Shown here piece after piece: positions 61,401 through 64,000 of a stretch of DNA of 64,000 nucleotides. The stretch comes from Ectobius pallidus (Eukaryota; Arthropoda; Insecta; Blattodea; Ectobiidae). The stretch spans positions 179,054,825-179,118,824 of the forward strand of contig CAXKWD010000006.1 of assembly GCA_964059195.1 (NCBI GenBank), given 5' to 3'. Under the pieces are notes generated by a model that worked only from the letters and a program-made list of their open reading frames with translations, made no database searches and had not been told where the DNA came from. Position 1 is the first letter of the stretch. Each line of letters starts with the position of its first letter. The position numbers and the translations under genes were made by a program.

Positions 61401-63500
61401 AATTCAATGTTCCCATGGAATTCTGGAGATGGAAACGCACAAGGTAATCTGTTATTACATATTGGGGGTATGACAAATCCTCACAAAATTCTAAATACGT
61501 ATTTTTTAAAGCTGATTTCTTGTTGACATACAGAAGGATAATTACTGTCTTTGATTCTGGAATTGAAGAGAAGGAAGGGCTTTAAACCGAGAGAAAAGTA
61601 ATGGAACAAAAGTATGTAAGTCATTGTATTCAACATCGAGCTGTCTCACCTCCCTGATAACAGCTCAAATGACAGATAATATGGTCTACAATGTACATGT
61701 TTATAAACTCAAATACTACTAAAGACTACTTTAGGTTATACTTTTCTGAAATCAAATGTGGCCCATTTCAAAGTTTGTCCCTTACATTGCTGCTCCCAAA
61801 GGTCAGGCAGTTGGCCACCCCTGGTATGTACTGTCAAGTCCATGAAATTACAATCAATGAAAATGATTGAAAGACAGCTCACTAATTTCCTTTGTTCCTT
61901 GTGTTCCCTTCTGGAACCATATTTTAACCATCCATCCGTATTTGCACTAAGTTGGAAAAACCCACGGGTTACGTCTCCTAACACACTGATGGGCTGGTTA
62001 CGATCGTACAATCCTGCTGCCAGTAGGTAGTGACAGGTAGCACGAGGTTTGCAACACAATGTAGGTTTGTCACAGATTAGGTTAGGTTAATTTAGTTTAG
62101 TTTAGTTTAGTTTAGTGACAAGTTGCTCTAGTGGAATCATCGTGAGATTGCCTACACTGTTTTACAGTGCACTGTCATGACTATCTACCATAACCTTTAA
62201 AGATTACGCCTTCATTGTCCAATGACTGCCAGTCATTGTACTGGTTCTACCTGCGCAAGAGTGCACAAAATTGCTCAGTTGTTGAAAGTACTGTATACAT
62301 GAAGTAAGGATTTGCCTAATTATAATAGAGATACGCTTCTTAGTCTTTCCCATCATCAATCATTCATCCATGGTTACCATCAAACAAAGAAATTGCAATG
62401 AAACGACAATATGTTTCACTCTCAATTCTAAAGGTCAAAGCAGTCTCTAAGCACATCCTTCAAAGACGGGAGAAATGTCAGTCTGCCTCATAAAACTGAA
62501 TTTTTCTCTGATCTGATAGACAAAAGCAGGAGCCAAGTGAATTGAACAAACTGCTTTTATAAGAATTCTGTACGTTCTAATGAACATTACAACCTCAAAT
62601 ACGGTCAATTTTCATGTTTCTAAATAATGAAAATACAGCATGCAGAGTATACCCACTTCCTATGAGTGTTCTTCACCCTGCATGCCTCAACTTAAAACAG
62701 AGAATGTGGTAAGTTAAATCAAATTCTTTTCACTCCCATACTAAAAAACCTCTAGATAAATATAGAACCAAACTTATTTATGCTGTTTTTGTTTTGCTGC
62801 AGGTGACTGAACGACTGAACATGGGCGGTCGGGTGGAAGTGCGTGCGTGCAAGTGTTAACAAGGACCTCGGTGGCGTGTTGACAGTGAACTGAAGTTTTA
62901 TAAAACACTCTCATTCCTTTTTCTATCCAGTTAGCATGATAAACAAGAATCCGTAACGTAGACATGCCTTTTCATCCACATCTGTTCTCGGTGTCATTTC
63001 CCCAGAAACAAATATTGATATTAAACAACTTATGTAATTTGTTATCCGATGCTTCACTTGAGTGGGACATGTTTCAAGGATTCTTGTCTTCATCTTCAGC
63101 TGCGTTGTGTACAGCCGAATATTTCTTAGCAAGATTCTGACTTCTGGCATTTCAGAATCCATGTATCAGGTTTCAGATCTCAGTCTTCCTGACTCTTTTG
63201 TTTCCTAACAGTTTTCATGATCGCTTTCCCAAACAATGGGATGCCGTTCTCTCCTGTCACAAAGTGCACAATCAATTATATATATATATATGTCAACGTG
63301 TTTGTTTCTGTTATGCTTTTGATACTGTGGCAAAAGCAATACCAAATTCTTTGATACTTTTTTGAAGTTTTGAAGTAGTCCATGATAAATGAAACTTTTA
63401 ACATTTTTTTCTTTAACTGATAATATTGTAGTTTCTTTAATGTTTCTTTTTCTTGAATTTGAAAAGTATTTTTGTCTGTTAGGTTGTTACTCACTGCACA
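61401..63500 (+). other. Septin 3' UTR region, possibly with an intron
   Basis: After the stop, CGCACAAG|GTAATC at 61443/61444 is a usable donor and TTTTGTTTTGCTGCAG (ending 62802) a very good acceptor, so the 3' UTR may be spliced. No clear polyadenylation site can be chosen; the AATAAA at 63711-63716 lies inside a pogo-like element. The TTTAG tract at 62076-62116 is in the putative intron. Inference only. Confidence 0.35.
62076..62116. repeat. Degenerate TTAGG/TTTAG pentamer repeat
   Basis: GATTAGGTTAGGTTAA followed by about five TTTAG units. May be a decayed telomere-type tract or an independent pentamer repeat. Confidence 0.65.
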
Positions 63501-63530
63501 GTATCGTGCAGATGTTAACAGTTGCAACTA

Positions 63531-64000
63531 CAGCTCACGCCGCTTATTGTGATCACTTTGGGACTCAGCTGATCTGATAATATTAACTGAAAGAATTAAT
63601 CGAAGGTTATTCATTCATATAAACAGAATTAAAAATATTTATTCGTAAAATAATACATAACAGTAAATCATTAATACAGTGATAGTCTGCAAGCAACTAT
63701 TTTTGCAATCAATAAAAAGTTTTTAATTATTTCTGTTTTTGTTTTGAAGTCCATTAACCAATATTTCTTACTCATAGTATTTTGGGAAGTCTACTGATCT
63801 GTGGTCAACACAACATAGCAAAACATCTAACGCCTGTCAGTTCAAGTCTTTTCATTTTACAATAGCCATCACTGCATGCCAACACTGTTATGTTCATTAA
63901 TCAGAAGCAAGAGCTAAACGGAGGGGTGAAACATGTTTTATTGCTTAAAAGAGAAAGTTACGTAATGCCACCCCCTCGAACTGGTCATCCTGTGAGCTGG
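63531..64000 (-). mobile_element. Pogo/Tc1-like TA-flanked element, copy 4, cut by window end
   Basis: TA at 63529-63530, then CAGCTCACGCCGCTTATTGT and the family interior (GATCTGATAATATTAACTGA, TTTACAATAGCCATCACTGC, CATCCTGTGAGCTGG). The distal end is beyond the window. Confidence 0.78.

Noticed and set aside
1..64000. CRISPR array or bacterial operon
   Set aside because: No regular direct repeats with spacers, and the gene structure is eukaryotic with spliceosomal introns.

Overview
The window is animal nuclear DNA, most likely from an insect with a large, transposon-rich genome. The reasons are one conserved protein gene split into small exons by introns of up to about 11 kb, AT-rich intergenic sequence, an interstitial block of the insect telomere pentamer (CCTAA/TTAGG), and dense insertions of hAT, Tc1/mariner, TTAA-type and Helitron-like elements plus non-LTR retrotransposons. 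A polyneopteran such as a cockroach would fit the intron size and repeat load, but that placement is only a guess.

The only host protein gene I can support is a septin on the + strand, the orthologue of animal SEPT7 / Drosophila peanut. Nine coding exons run from 18391 to 61400. All splice sites are GT/AG, every phase matches, and the joined coding length is 1848 nt (615 codons plus stop). The protein has a long low-complexity N-terminal extension, a septin GTPase domain (P-loop, DTPG, AKSD, septin unique element) and a C-terminal coiled coil ending in a lysine-rich tail. Septins of this group sit at defined positions in septin hetero-oligomers that form filaments at the cytokinetic ring and cell cortex.

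Region by region: 1-18 kb is upstream DNA packed with repeats (Helitron-like copies, four hAT elements with 8-bp target duplications, one TA-flanked pogo-like element) and a GC-rich block at 12.7-13.0 kb that could be the promoter or a 5' UTR exon. 18.2-18.7 kb is coding exon 1. The 10.4-kb intron 1 holds a TA-flanked MITE, a 5'-truncated non-LTR retrotransposon with RNase H, hAT MITEs and Helitron-like elements. 29-38.3 kb holds exons 2-6, with a foldback mariner, LINE fragments and a TTAA element between them. The 11.3-kb intron 6 contains nested TTAA and TIR elements, a foldback mariner, a pogo-like element, a SINE, a Helitron-like copy and a hAT element. Exons 7 and 8 lie at 49.5-50.6 kb. 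The 10.8-kb intron 8 carries a decayed DNA transposon with a perfect 6-bp target duplication and a transposase family I cannot name, another foldback mariner, and several MITEs. Exon 9 and the likely 3' UTR close the window, where a fourth pogo-like copy runs off the end.

The points most worth a second look are: (1) the 6-bp-TSD transposon at 51353-53594; (2) three mariner-derived foldback elements whose arms are inverted duplications of the transposase 3' end; (3) three filled/empty target-site pairs present within this one window; (4) transposons lying within about 16-31 bp of several septin splice sites; (5) a retrotransposon whose 3' tandem repeats include its own last codons.
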